Of a DNA stretch of 64,000 nt, positions 17,266 through 26,451 are shown piece after piece (the first letter of the stretch is position 1; each line of letters begins with the position of its first letter). The DNA is taken from the NCBI RefSeq assembly GCF_900232995.1, contig NZ_OCVX01000003.1:2549109-2613108 (forward strand), in the 5' to 3' direction. The notes under the pieces are model-generated. The model was not told where the DNA came from and made no database searches. It saw only the letters and a program-made list of their open reading frames with translations. A program made the translations under genes and the position numbers. This DNA comes from Mycobacterium simulans. GTDB taxonomy: Bacteria > Actinomycetota > Actinomycetes > Mycobacteriales > Mycobacteriaceae.

Positions 17266-18477
17266 GTGGATGTCGAGTTGGGTTCCAATTCCGAGGTCGG
17301 AGCGTTACGGGTCGCCATCTTGCACCGGCCGGGCGCCGAGTTGGGCCGACTAAACCCGCGCAACAATGACCAGCTGCTGTTCGATGGTCTGCCCTGGGTG
17401 GCGCGTGCGCAGGACGAGCACGACGAATTCGCTGAGGTGCTGCGTTCGCGCGGTGTGGAAGTGCTGCTGCTGTCGGACCTGCTGACCGAGGCGCTGCATC
17501 ACAGCGGGGCCGCCCGGATGCAGGGGGTTGCCTCCGCCGTCGATGCGCGCCGGCTGGGAATGCCTTTGGCGCAAGAGCTTTCGGCGCACCTGCGCAGTCT
17601 CGACCCGGCAAGGCTGGCTCACGTGCTGACGGCCGGCATGACATTCAACGAGCTTCCGCCGGACACTCGGACCGCTGTGTCGTTGGTGCTTCGGATGCAT
17701 CACGGGGCCGATTTCGTCATCGAGCCATTGCCGAACCTGGTGTTCACCCGAGACTCGTCGATCTGGATAGGGCCGCGGGTGGTGATTCCCTCGCTGGCGC
17801 TGCGGGCGCGGGTCCGCGAGGCGTCGTTGACCGACCTCATCTACGCCCATCATCCGCGGTTCACCGGTGTTCGGCGTGCCTACGAATCGCGCACCGCTCC
17901 CGTCGAGGGCGGGGACGTGCTGTTGCTCGCCCCGGGTGTGGTCGCGGTCGGAGTGGGGGAGCGGACCACCCCGGCCGGCGCGGAAGCATTGGCGCGCAGC
18001 CTTTTTGATGACGATCTCGCCGACACCGTGCTCGCAGTGCCGATCGCGCAGAAGCGCGCGCAAATGCATCTGGATACGGTGCTGACGATGGTCGATACCG
18101 ACACGGTGGTGATGTACGCCAACATCGTCGACACGCTCTCGGCGTTCACGATTCAGCGCACGGCCGATGGGGTGACCATCAGCGACGCGGCGCCCTTTCT
18201 GGAAGCGGCGGCCCAGGCGATGGGGATCGACAAGCTGCGCGTGATCCACACCGGGTTAGACCCCATCGTCGCCGAACGCGAGCAATGGGACGACGGCAAC
18301 AACACCTTGGCGTTGGCGCCAGGCGTCGTCGTCGCCTATGAACGCAACGTGCAGACCAACGCCCGCCTGCAGGATGCGGGCATCGAAGTGCTCACCATCG
18401 CCGGCTCCGAATTGGGAACGGGCCGTGGCGGGCCCCGCTGCATGTGTTGTCCAGCCGCCCGTGATCCACTCACTTAG
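17266..18477 (+). CDS. arcA: Arginine deiminase
   Basis: 403 residues, GTG start. Converts arginine to citrulline and ammonia. Visible: [20 protein letters not shown] at the N-terminus, [13 protein letters not shown] with the substrate Asp (about 159-171), EGGDVLLL (about 212-219), [11 protein letters not shown] with catalytic His (about 267-277), and the catalytic Cys in GGPRCMCCP near the C-terminus. Length is standard. It stands alone, without arcB/arcC, as at Rv1001. Confidence 0.95.
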   Translation: MDVELGSNSEVGALRVAILHRPGAELGRLNPRNNDQLLFDGLPWVARAQDEHDEFAEVLRSRGVEVLLLSDLLTEALHHSGAARMQGVASAVDARRLGMPLAQELSAHLRSLDPARLAHVLTAGMTFNELPPDTRTAVSLVLRMHHGADFVIEPLPNLVFTRDSSIWIGPRVVIPSLALRARVREASLTDLIYAHHPRFTGVRRAYESRTAPVEGGDVLLLAPGVVAVGVGERTTPAGAEALARSLFDDDLADTVLAVPIAQKRAQMHLDTVLTMVDTDTVVMYANIVDTLSAFTIQRTADGVTISDAAPFLEAAAQAMGIDKLRVIHTGLDPIVAEREQWDDGNNTLALAPGVVVAYERNVQTNARLQDAGIEVLTIAGSELGTGRGGPRCMCCPAARDPLT

Positions 18478-18483
18478 AACCGC

Positions 18484-18539
18484 GAGCAGACGCAATCGCC
18501 CCCAAATTCGGCTCGTTCTAGGGGCTTTTGCGTCTGGTC
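18484..18539. terminator. Bidirectional terminator between arcA and pmt
   Basis: Imperfect hairpin: GAGCAGACGCAA..CGCCCC pairs with GGGGC..TTTTGCGTCTGGTC. It sits between two convergent genes, five bases before the pmt stop, and shares its arm sequence with the hairpins at 11298 and 35692. Confidence 0.8.
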
Positions 18540-18543
18540 GGCA

Positions 18544-20112
18544 CTAGCGCCAGCTGGGCAGCCAGATCTCCATGTCCCAGGTCTGCTGTGAGATTGGCAG
18601 ACCAGTGAGCACCGGGAACAGCCACGCGAAATTCGTCACCACGAGAGCGACGTAACAGCACACGGTGATCAGACCCAAGGTGCGCCGCTCCCTACCTTGG
18701 CCAGGGTGGTAAAGGATATCGCCGAGAATCAGCGCGATCGCCATCACCAGGAACGGCCCCATGGTCGCTGCGTAGAAGAAGTACATCTGCCGGTCAATGT
18801 CGGCGAACCACGGCAGCCAGCCGGCGCAATAACCAACCAACACAGCCGCGTATCGCCAATCCCGGCGGACAAACATTCGCCACGCCGCGTACAGCAATAC
18901 CGGCACCGCCAGCCACCACATGGCCGGGGTGCCGACGAGCATCTCCGCCTTGACGCAGGATTGGGGGCCGCAGCCGGGAACGTTTTGCTGGTCGATGGCG
19001 TAAAGCACCGGCCGCAACGACATTGGCCAGCTCCACGGCTTGGATTCCCATGGGTGGTAATTGCCGGCGGAATTCGTCAGGCCCGCATGGAAGTGGAGAG
19101 CCTTGACGGTGTAGTACCACAGCGAGCGAATGGCGTCGGGCAGCGGGACCACGCTGTTGGGGCCAATCGACTGGCCCACCTGATGCCGGTCGATCGCGGT
19201 CTCCGAGGCGAACCACCCCGCATAGGTGGCCAGGTAGACCGCGAACGGAATCAGCGCCAGCGCGTATCCGGTCGGCACCACATCACGCCTGACAGTTCCC
19301 AGCCATGGCCGGGGCACCTGGTACTGACGCCGTGCCACCACGTCGAACGCCAGCGACATCACGGCGAAGAACGCCACGAAGTACAGGCCGGACCACTTTG
19401 TCCCACAAGCCAATCCGAGCAGCACTCCGGCACCGAACCGCCACCAGCGCACGCCCAGCCGCGGTCCCCACACCGTATCGGCGGTGCGGTTCTGCACCGC
19501 AGCGACGTGCATCCGTTGCCGAACTTGATCGCGGTCGACAATCAGCGCGCCAAACGCAGCTACCACGAAGAACGTCAGGAAGCCGTCGAGCAGCGCGGTT
19601 CGCGCGGTGACAAAGCTAACGCCGTCGCAGATAAGCAGCAATCCCGCTATAGCGCCGACCAAGGTCGACCGGCTGATCCTTCGGACGATCCGTGTCACCA
19701 GTGCCACCAGCACAACTCCCAGCAGCGCGCCGGTGAATCGCCAGCCGAAGCCGTTGTAACCGAAGAGGGCCTCGCCTATCGCGATCAGTTGCTTACCGAC
19801 CGGTGGGTGAACGACCAGTCCGAACCCCGGGTTGTCTTCTATCCAGTGGTTGTTGAGCACCTGCCACGCCTGCGGCGCGTAATGCTTCTCATCGAAGATG
19901 GGGGTGCCGCGATCGGTCGGCGATCCCAGGTTCAGGAACCGGGTCACCGTCGCTAGCAGGGTGATCACCGCGGTAACGATCCAGCCCCGCAGCCGGTCTA
20001 CCGGCCCGAAATCGGCGATCGGCAGCAACGGCCCAGGGCTTACGACGGGTATCGCACTTTGCTCGACGGGGTCCTCGTTAAAGACGGAGGTTTCGGCGGG
20101 CGGGGCGGTCAT
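18544..20112 (-). CDS. pmt: Polyprenyl-phosphate-mannose:protein O-mannosyltransferase
   Basis: 522 residues from ATG 20112 (an in-frame GTG lies one codon upstream). About ten membrane helices; the first extracytoplasmic loop holds GTPIFDEKHYAPQA with the catalytic Asp-Glu pair. Further PMT landmarks are HPPVGKQLIA, TARTALLDGFLTFF and LTNSAGNYHPWESKPWSWP. It mannosylates Sec-exported proteins using polyprenyl phosphomannose. Divergent from rsmI with 24 bases between the starts. Equivalent to Rv1002c. Confidence 0.93.
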   Translation of the reverse strand: MTAPPAETSVFNEDPVEQSAIPVVSPGPLLPIADFGPVDRLRGWIVTAVITLLATVTRFLNLGSPTDRGTPIFDEKHYAPQAWQVLNNHWIEDNPGFGLVVHPPVGKQLIAIGEALFGYNGFGWRFTGALLGVVLVALVTRIVRRISRSTLVGAIAGLLLICDGVSFVTARTALLDGFLTFFVVAAFGALIVDRDQVRQRMHVAAVQNRTADTVWGPRLGVRWWRFGAGVLLGLACGTKWSGLYFVAFFAVMSLAFDVVARRQYQVPRPWLGTVRRDVVPTGYALALIPFAVYLATYAGWFASETAIDRHQVGQSIGPNSVVPLPDAIRSLWYYTVKALHFHAGLTNSAGNYHPWESKPWSWPMSLRPVLYAIDQQNVPGCGPQSCVKAEMLVGTPAMWWLAVPVLLYAAWRMFVRRDWRYAAVLVGYCAGWLPWFADIDRQMYFFYAATMGPFLVMAIALILGDILYHPGQGRERRTLGLITVCCYVALVVTNFAWLFPVLTGLPISQQTWDMEIWLPSWR

Positions 20113-20136
20113 CACGTCGATCGTAGGCTGTCCGTC

Positions 20137-21006
20137 ATGACCTCTGGCCGCCTATTGCTCGGTGCGACCCCATTGGGCCAGCCGTCGGATGCGTCGCCAC
20201 GGCTGGTCGACGCGCTGACAAGTGCCGACGTGGTGGCGGCCGAGGACACCCGGCGGGTGCGAAATCTGGCCAAGGCGCTTGACGTCCAGATTGGCGGACG
20301 GGTGGTCAGCCTGTTCGACCGGGTCGAAGCGTCGCGGGCCGGCGCCCTGGTCGACGCGATCACTGCCGGGGCCACCGTGCTCGTGGTCAGCGACGCCGGG
20401 ATGCCGGTGATCAGCGACCCCGGCTACCGGCTGGTCGCGGCGTGCATCGAGGCCGGCCTGCCGTTGCACTGCCTGCCCGGGCCGTCCGCGGTGACCACCG
20501 CGTTGGTCGTATCCGGCCTGCCGGCGGAGAAGTTCTGCTTCGAGGGCTTTGCTCCGCGCAAGAGCTCAGCGCGTCGAGCATGGCTGACATCGTTGGCCGA
20601 CGAGCATCGCACCTGCGTGTTCTTCGAATCACCCCGCCGGCTGGCCGCGTGCCTGCGAGATGCTGTCGAGCAGCTCGGCGGTGCACGTCGGGCCGCGATC
20701 TGCCGGGAGTTGACCAAAGTGCACGAGGAAGTGGTGCGCGGACCGCTGGGCGAGTTGGCTGCATGGGCGGACCGCGGCGTGCTCGGCGAGATCACCGTGG
20801 TCTTGGCCGGCGCCACCCCGCAACCCGACGTGGCGTCTCTGGTCGACGAGGTGGAGCGCCTCGTCGCCGCGGGCGTTCGCGTCAAGGACGCCTGTAGTGA
20901 GGTGGCCGCGGCGCACTCGGGGGTGCGCTCACGCCAGCTCTACGATGCGGTGCTGCTCTCCCGCCGCGAGAAGGGTGTTGACGGCGGGTCAGCTGAAGTC
21001 CCGTAG
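20137..21006 (+). CDS. rsmI: 16S rRNA (cytidine-1402-2'-O)-methyltransferase
   Basis: 289 residues. Tetrapyrrole-methylase fold with RLLLGATPLGQPSDAS at the N-terminus, VAAEDTRRVRNL (about 31-42), VLVVSDAGMPVISDPGYRLV (about 83-102), LPGPSAVTTALVVSGLP and ELTKVHEEVVRGPLGEL. Modifies the ribosomal P-site cytidine together with RsmH. The ATG at 20137 matches the family N-terminus; an earlier in-frame start at 20059 lies inside the divergent pmt gene. Confidence 0.93.
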   Translation: MTSGRLLLGATPLGQPSDASPRLVDALTSADVVAAEDTRRVRNLAKALDVQIGGRVVSLFDRVEASRAGALVDAITAGATVLVVSDAGMPVISDPGYRLVAACIEAGLPLHCLPGPSAVTTALVVSGLPAEKFCFEGFAPRKSSARRAWLTSLADEHRTCVFFESPRRLAACLRDAVEQLGGARRAAICRELTKVHEEVVRGPLGELAAWADRGVLGEITVVLAGATPQPDVASLVDEVERLVAAGVRVKDACSEVAAAHSGVRSRQLYDAVLLSRREKGVDGGSAEVP

Positions 21007-21018
21007 GCGCGCGTCAGC

Positions 21019-22410
21019 TCACGGCGAGCAGAGCGGGGTATTCGGCAAGCACCACTTCGCGTGCGGAATCACGTCCAGTGGGTTAACGGGCGCCGGCAGC
21101 GGGGGCGGTCCGGGCAGTGCCGGCAGCGGGGGTGGTCCGGGTAGTGCTGGCAGACCGCCGGGTAGCGCCGGCAGCGCGGTCGGCACACCAGCCGCGGCCA
21201 ACAGTGCTGGCAGCGCGGCGGCCAGCGCCGCAGGATCTTGCGGCACACCAGGCGGTAGCCCCGGCAGGCCGGCAGCCGCCAGACCTGGCAGCGCGGCGAC
21301 AAGTGCCGCTGGATCCGTGGGCACGCCAGCCGCAGCCATCATTGTTGGCAGCGCGGCGACCAGTGCCGCCGGGTCGAGCCCTGGCAGCGCCGGCAGACCC
21401 GCCGGCAGACTCGGCAACCCCAGCGCCTGGATCGCCGGCAGAACCGCTGCTAGCTGCGGCAGGCTGCCGGTCGCCAGTGCCAATACCTCCTGCGGTGACA
21501 TTCCCGGCACGCTCGGCAAGCCGATGCCCGGCAGAGCGGCCGCCGCCATCCCGACCAGATCCTGCGGCGACACGCCCGGCAAACTCGGCAAGCCGAGGCT
21601 CGGTAGGGCGCCCGAGCCGATCAGCCCGACCAGGCTCGCGGGTGACAAGCCCGGGATTGCCGGCAGGCCCGGCAAGGTCAGCGTCGGCAGAGCCTCCGCC
21701 GTGGGCAGCAGCATCGAGCCCACCGTGTTCACGGCTCCGGTCACCGCGTTGTTGGCCGTCGGCAGGATGCCGGAGTTCTGTAGGGCGTTATAGGCAAGCA
21801 CGACGTAATTGATGGCTAACGCGGTCGTACTTACGGTGCCCGCGATGGTGTTTCCAACGCCCAGGACGCCGTTGACGACCGCGCTGGCCGCGTTCACCCC
21901 TTGGGGGACTTGGGCCAAGCCGTTGACGTCGGTAACGCCGGGCACGCCGGGAATGCCGATCCCGGGGATGGTGACGCCCGGTACGCCGAGGTTGGGTACG
22001 GCCGGCAGCGCTTCGTCTGGCAGGGCAGCGGCTGGGGGCGGCAACGCGGGGAGTGCCGCGTTGGCCGCGTTAGGTCCGCCGGGCAGTAGGCCGCCAGGCC
22101 CCCCTGGATTTGCTACTCCGGGTACCACGCGGGCGACCGCCGGCTCTGGTCCGGGCGGTGGTCCTGCCACCATCGCGTGGGGTGGCTCGACGGCGGCAGG
22201 TGCCGCGGTTGGGCCTGCAGCCGGTCCTGACTGTCCCGTCGGCTCGGGCATCAAAACCGACGCCAGTTTGTCGCATTGCTGGCCTGCGCTGCACGTCTCT
22301 TGGGCTGGCGTGTGCATCGGCTGCATCTGCCCGGTTAGCGTCAATGGCGCAACCGCGAGCGATGCGCCTACCGCGGCCGCGGCCGCAACGCCAACGACGG
22401 CGACTCTCAT
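21019..22410 (-). CDS. Exported Gly/Leu/Pro-rich repeat protein (Rv1004c-like)
   Basis: 463 residues. An N-terminal signal-like helix (about 1-30) precedes a long hydrophobic low-complexity region built on variations of GLPxLPG and xLPGLGLP, with A-L-P-rich helices repeated roughly every 20-25 residues. One short Cys-containing N-terminal segment (ETCSAGQQCDKL, about 38-49) could form a disulfide. GAGAGGGG precedes the ATG. No enzyme motif. Likely cell-envelope associated; function unknown. Confidence 0.78.
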   Translation of the reverse strand: MRVAVVGVAAAAAVGASLAVAPLTLTGQMQPMHTPAQETCSAGQQCDKLASVLMPEPTGQSGPAAGPTAAPAAVEPPHAMVAGPPPGPEPAVARVVPGVANPGGPGGLLPGGPNAANAALPALPPPAAALPDEALPAVPNLGVPGVTIPGIGIPGVPGVTDVNGLAQVPQGVNAASAVVNGVLGVGNTIAGTVSTTALAINYVVLAYNALQNSGILPTANNAVTGAVNTVGSMLLPTAEALPTLTLPGLPAIPGLSPASLVGLIGSGALPSLGLPSLPGVSPQDLVGMAAAALPGIGLPSVPGMSPQEVLALATGSLPQLAAVLPAIQALGLPSLPAGLPALPGLDPAALVAALPTMMAAAGVPTDPAALVAALPGLAAAGLPGLPPGVPQDPAALAAALPALLAAAGVPTALPALPGGLPALPGPPPLPALPGPPPLPAPVNPLDVIPHAKWCLPNTPLCSP

Positions 22411-22538
22411 GAAAGACCCCTCTCAGATTCGACGCGCGATTCACGCGGGTCGATGGAAGGAGCTTATGCCGACCAGGCCGCTCGTGGGGGCGTTACGGCC
22501 AAATTCGGCCGCGTCCGGCTCCCGTGCAAGTTTGCTGA

Positions 22539-23813
22539 TCAAACTACTCGCGTGGCGCTCAGAGCGGCCGGCAACCCCACCACCGGGGCGGCCTTATGCA
22601 GGCATTCCTGCCATTCGGCGTCGGGATCGGAGTCGGCGGTGATGCCGCCGCCTACGCCCAGCACGGCATTGCCGGCCGCGTCGAACTCGACCGTACGGAT
22701 GGCGACATTGAGTTCGCACCCGGCGACCGGTGACACCAAACCGACTGTGCCGCAATATATCCCGCGCCGATACTGTTCCCATTGCGAAATTAGTTGGCGG
22801 GCACGAAGTTTGGGTGTTCCAGTGACAGATGCCGGCGGGAAGGCGGCGTCCAGCAGGGCAGAGTTTGGCAGCTCGACGGGAACCCGCGCCGATACCGTGG
22901 ACACCAGGTGCCACACGCCGGGCGCGCGCCGTACCACCAACAGCTCGGGTACCGTAACGGATCCCGTAATCGCCACGCGGCCAAGGTCATTGCGGACCAA
23001 ATCCACGATCATGATGTTCTCGGCCACCTCTTTGGGCGAAGCCCGCAGCGCCGATGGCCAGGCTTGCAAAGGCAGGGTGCCTTTGATCGGGCTGGACGCC
23101 ACGAGCTCACCGTGGCGCCGCAGGAAAAGCTCCGGGGACAGCGATGCCACCGCACCCCAATCGCCAGCGACAAAGGCGGCCCTGGCCGGAGCGGTACGGG
23201 CCACTCCGTCGATAAAGAAATCCAGCGGCGACCCGCTGACGGTCCCGGTGAATTGGGTGCACACGCACGCCTGGTAGACCTCGCCGCCGGCGATCGCTTC
23301 CAGGCACGCCAGCACACCGTCGCGGTGTGCTGGCCGGTCCGCGGCTTCCCAATCAATTCGGCACGCGGGTGCCGATCTGGTGGCCGGGGCCGGGGTCACT
23401 GCCAGCGCGCCGGCCAGCCAGTCCGGCATCGGCGCACCGGACAGGCTCTCGTACCACCACTGTCCGGCGCGGTCGCGGCGCAACACGCAGTCGCTCCAGC
23501 CGCCGGCGGCTTCGGGAATTCTGTTGGGCCGCCCGTCCGCGCCGGGGTCAGGGTAGGACAGATAGCCGACCCAACCGCCCCCCACCGCGCCTGTTTCGAG
23601 CCCTACGGAGCGGCCGGGCTCGACTCGTTCTGCGAACGCGTCGTGGAAGTTCACTGGTCGCACCGCCACACTCGGTGCGATTACCGCCAGCGCACCAAAC
23701 CATTCACCGGTCAGCGCGGCCGGTGGTGGCAAATCGAGTCGACTGGTGGCGTAGCCGATCGCGCGCAGCACGGTAGCTGCGTCACCCAGGTCACCAAGCC
23801 GGTCGACTCGCAC
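22539..23813 (-). CDS. pabB: Aminodeoxychorismate synthase component I
   Basis: 424 residues, GTG start. The chorismate-binding half carries GEVYQACVCTQFTG, RRHGELVASSPIKGTLPL, ENIMIVDLVRNDLGRV, APGVWHLVSTVSA, FPPASVTGTPKLRA and RRGIYCGTVGLV, the ordered motifs of the PabB/TrpE family. With the PabA glutaminase it makes aminodeoxychorismate for folate. Equivalent to Rv1005c by position. Confidence 0.9.
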   Translation of the reverse strand: MRVDRLGDLGDAATVLRAIGYATSRLDLPPPAALTGEWFGALAVIAPSVAVRPVNFHDAFAERVEPGRSVGLETGAVGGGWVGYLSYPDPGADGRPNRIPEAAGGWSDCVLRRDRAGQWWYESLSGAPMPDWLAGALAVTPAPATRSAPACRIDWEAADRPAHRDGVLACLEAIAGGEVYQACVCTQFTGTVSGSPLDFFIDGVARTAPARAAFVAGDWGAVASLSPELFLRRHGELVASSPIKGTLPLQAWPSALRASPKEVAENIMIVDLVRNDLGRVAITGSVTVPELLVVRRAPGVWHLVSTVSARVPVELPNSALLDAAFPPASVTGTPKLRARQLISQWEQYRRGIYCGTVGLVSPVAGCELNVAIRTVEFDAAGNAVLGVGGGITADSDPDAEWQECLHKAAPVVGLPAALSATRVV

Positions 23814-23860
23814 CGCCCTAGCTTGACAGAACGGTGGATTTTCGCACGCCAGGGACCGGG

Positions 23861-24760
23861 TTACCCGCGGCTGATCGCCCGTGCGGTGGCCAGGGCGGCC
23901 AGCTTGTCGGGATTACGCATCACATAGAAGTTGGTGATCTTGTCGTCGGCAATCTCCAACGTGATCACCCCCTCAAGGTTTTCGCCGAGGTAAAGCAATA
24001 CCGCTGGAGCGCTGTTGCACGTCACCATCTCCACGTGCAGCTGCGGTCCAGCCTTTCGCATCAGCCCGGCAATGGCTCTGGCCACCCGCTCGGCGCCGAC
24101 CACCGGCCGCCGCGCCGCGCTCACCTTGCCGCCACTGTCGGCCATCCAGGTGGCGTCGGGGGCCAGCATCGCCATCAGTGCTTCCACGTCACCGCTGGCC
24201 GCCGTGGCCAAGAACTGTGCGGTGATCTCCGCGTTGCGATGCGGGTCGACGTCGCTAAATCGCTTGCGGCGCGCGCGTACGTGTTCACGTGCCCGGTGTG
24301 CAATCTGTCGCACCGTTGGGGCCGGTTTCCCCACCGCATCTGCGATCTCGGCGTAGTCGAAACCGAACACTTCCCGCAGCACGAACACCGCCCGTTCGTC
24401 GGGGCTGAGAGTTTCCAGCAGCACCAGCATCGCCATCGAAACCGATTCCGCCAGAACCACATCGGCGGACGGGTCCTGGTCGTCGAGGAGCAGCGGCTCG
24501 GGCAGCCACGGCCCCACATACTCCTCGCGACGACGGCTGCCGGCCCGCAACGCGTTCAGCGCTTGCCGGGTAACCAGCTGGGCCAGGTAGGACTTGGTGT
24601 CATGCACGGTCGACAGATCGACCGCAGCCCACCGCAAATAGCTGTTCTGCAAGACGTCGTCGGATTCGGTTGCCGAGCCCAGGATTTCGTAGGCAATGGT
24701 GAACAGCAACGGCCGCAGCAAGGTAAACCGTTCGGCGTGCTCTTCCAATGCCGACGTCAT
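23861..24760 (-). CDS. ECF41-group sigma factor with C-terminal SnoaL-like domain
   Basis: 299 residues. Sigma region 2 at about 10-75, the inter-domain motif WLPEP at 85-89, sigma region 4 at about 112-168 (LSPDERAVFVLREVFGFDYAEIA), then a SnoaL-like domain with DSGGK at 208-212 and NPDKL at 283-287. Those three motifs define group ECF41, in which the C-terminal domain, not a separate anti-sigma factor, sets activity. ATG 24760 overlaps the stop of the upstream oxidoreductase (ATGA), the typical ECF41 partner arrangement. Codons further upstream lie inside that oxidoreductase gene. Confidence 0.92.
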   Translation of the reverse strand: MTSALEEHAERFTLLRPLLFTIAYEILGSATESDDVLQNSYLRWAAVDLSTVHDTKSYLAQLVTRQALNALRAGSRRREEYVGPWLPEPLLLDDQDPSADVVLAESVSMAMLVLLETLSPDERAVFVLREVFGFDYAEIADAVGKPAPTVRQIAHRAREHVRARRKRFSDVDPHRNAEITAQFLATAASGDVEALMAMLAPDATWMADSGGKVSAARRPVVGAERVARAIAGLMRKAGPQLHVEMVTCNSAPAVLLYLGENLEGVITLEIADDKITNFYVMRNPDKLAALATARAISRG

Positions 24761-25941
24761 TGGAGAGCGGCCTGCTGGTCGGCGGGCAGCTGCGCGGGCC
24801 GTTTGCCGCCCTTGAGCCAGAAGTACGTGCCGGGCTTGGCGGCCTCGCGCCGGATCGCCCACACGGTGCCCTTGCAGATCGCTTCCTTGATCGAGGCGGC
24901 GCTGCGGCCACCGACAACCATGTTCACCGGGGTGTCATCGGAGCGCGAGAGCTGAACGGTGCCATGCGAGCGGCCCAGGCTGATGCACTGCCCGACGAAC
25001 GCCTGGCTCAGCGGCGCGGGCATGTCCCCGGCGATGCGGCTGAGGACGGTGTTTGCGGCTTGTGCCCCCAGCGGACCGGCCGCTTGGCAGCTCATCCGCA
25101 GCGGCTGGCCCGACGGCGCGACGGCGTCACCAGCGGCGACGACACGGTCGTCGTCGAGGCTGGTCAACGTTTCGTCGGTGAGCACCCGGCCCTCCGCGTC
25201 GGTGCGAAGCCCGCTGCGGGTAGCCAGATCCGGGACGCCGAATCCCGCTGTCCACACCGTGACCGCGCTGGGCAGCACTGCGCCCTCAGCGAGGATTACA
25301 GCGTTCCACTGCACCTGGCGAACCGCCGCGGCCTCGAGCACCTCGACGCCGAGCTTGCGCAGCTGCTTGCGCACCGAACGCCGGCCCCGTTCGCTCAACG
25401 ACGGCCCCAGGATGCCGCCGCAGACCAGCGTGACCCGACGCCCCTGCTCGGCGAGTTCGGACGCGGCTTCGATACCCGTCAAGCCGCCGCCGACCACGGT
25501 GACGGGAGCATCGGGGTGCAGATCGGCAAGGGCATAGCGCAGCCGTGTTGCGCCATCCAGATCGGCGACAGAGTAGGCGAATTCGGCCGCGCCCGGCACC
25601 GCCGGCAGCGCTCCGGTGCTGCCCACCGCGTAGATGAGGTAGTCGTAGGCCAACTCCGAACCCGAGGTCAACAGCAACTTCCGGTCGCCGGTGTCGATGC
25701 GCTCGACGCTGTCGACGACCAGCCGGATGCCGTCGCCGAGCAGCGTGCCGTAATCGACGGTGGCGGTGCCGGAGCCCGCGGCGAACTGGTGCAGACGGAT
25801 CCGTTCGACGAAGACGGGACGTGAGTTCACCAGAGTGATGTCGACGTCGGCGCGCAGGCGCAGGTGGTTGGCGGCAACGGTGCCGGCATAACCCCCGCCG
25901 ATAACGACGACGTGGGTCCTTCGGCCAGGCAGCTCGGTCAT
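24757..25941 (-). CDS. FAD-dependent NAD(P)H oxidoreductase (NDH-2-like), ECF41 partner
   Basis: 394 residues. Two Rossmann motifs: VVVIGGGYAGTVAA for FAD (about 11-24) and VTVVGGGLTGIEAA for NAD(P)H (about 156-169). YAVGST and VVAAGDAVA (the FAD-binding Asp) complete the pyridine-nucleotide disulfide reductase fold. There is no C-terminal amphipathic anchor clear enough to call it a respiratory NDH-2. AGGAG lies upstream of the ATG. It is the first gene of an operon with the sigma factor that probably transcribes it. Confidence 0.9.
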   Translation of the reverse strand: MTELPGRRTHVVVIGGGYAGTVAANHLRLRADVDITLVNSRPVFVERIRLHQFAAGSGTATVDYGTLLGDGIRLVVDSVERIDTGDRKLLLTSGSELAYDYLIYAVGSTGALPAVPGAAEFAYSVADLDGATRLRYALADLHPDAPVTVVGGGLTGIEAASELAEQGRRVTLVCGGILGPSLSERGRRSVRKQLRKLGVEVLEAAAVRQVQWNAVILAEGAVLPSAVTVWTAGFGVPDLATRSGLRTDAEGRVLTDETLTSLDDDRVVAAGDAVAPSGQPLRMSCQAAGPLGAQAANTVLSRIAGDMPAPLSQAFVGQCISLGRSHGTVQLSRSDDTPVNMVVGGRSAASIKEAICKGTVWAIRREAAKPGTYFWLKGGKRPAQLPADQQAALQ

Positions 25942-25977
25942 GGTTTTCTCCTGTTCTTGCGAAGGTGACGCCCTTCA

Positions 25978-26004
25978 GACACCGCGGACCGGCCAGGCGT
26001 GACA
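25978..26004 (-). promoter_or_regulatory. Candidate ECF41-type promoter
   Basis: On the minus strand TGTCACG (26004-25998) is followed after exactly 16 bases by TGTC (25981-25978). The recalled ECF41 consensus is TGTCACA-N16-CGTC, so one mismatch occurs in each box. The -10 ends 37 bases before the oxidoreductase ATG, which suits autoregulation of the oxidoreductase-sigma operon. Confidence 0.55.
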
Positions 26005-26328
26005 ATACGGCCGCGATTGTGAGCTGTCTCACTTGGTCTGGGTCGACGTACCCGCCGTGGTGCACGGGTCGGTGCCGCCGGAGCGAGCCACCGTTTTGGC
26101 GGGCGGCGACGGGCATTCGCGATGGTTTTCGGTGCGTTTCGGCGTGCTCGCTGGACCGCCTAGCAGGAGGCCCGCATGCTAATCTCTTCTCACTAATGTC
26201 GATCCGCGACCTGCCCGTTGCTGGGTGTTGGAAAAGAGGCCCTCGAAGGCCGTCCGCTGACGGGTAGGTCGCCGGTATTTGGGCACGTCGTCCTTTATCG
26301 GAAACGTTGCATACATCGGAGGTCCCAG
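26005..26328. other. Intergenic region between divergent operons
   Basis: No gene longer than a short peptide is supported here. The segment separates the minus-strand ECF41 operon from plus-strand Rv1006-like DNA. GTGAGCTGTCTCAC (26020-26033), a short inverted repeat, lies just upstream of the candidate ECF41 promoter. GGAAAC near 26300 could be part of a promoter for the small ORF and lipoprotein that follow. Confidence 0.4.
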
Positions 26329-26439
26329 TTGCCGCGCAGCCTGGACCCGGGCGACGCAATGTGGGTGTTGCCGTCCGAGCGCTGGATGCCGATGCCGTTC
26401 CTCGCTGACCGCGGGGCGCTGACGCCCGGCGCAATCTAG
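26329..26439 (+). CDS. Possible 36-residue peptide upstream of the Rv1006-like gene
   Basis: TTG 26329 is preceded by GGAGGT with a five-base spacer, the best ribosome site in this gap. The peptide (MPRSLDPGDAMWVLPSERW...) ends at TAG 26437-26439, 12 bases before the lipoprotein ATG. It could be a leader peptide or a small protein, or chance. No family recognised. Confidence 0.3.
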   Translation: MPRSLDPGDAMWVLPSERWMPMPFLADRGALTPGAI

Positions 26440-26451
26440 CTCAAGCAGAGA

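Noticed and set aside
18697..19956. Plus-strand open frame opposite pmt
   Set aside because: Antisense artefact of a GC-rich membrane-protein gene; no family features or ribosome site.
20137..21006. Cobalamin-type methylase
   Set aside because: Shares the tetrapyrrole methylase fold, but the VAAEDTRR and SDAGMPVISDPG motifs are those of RsmI.
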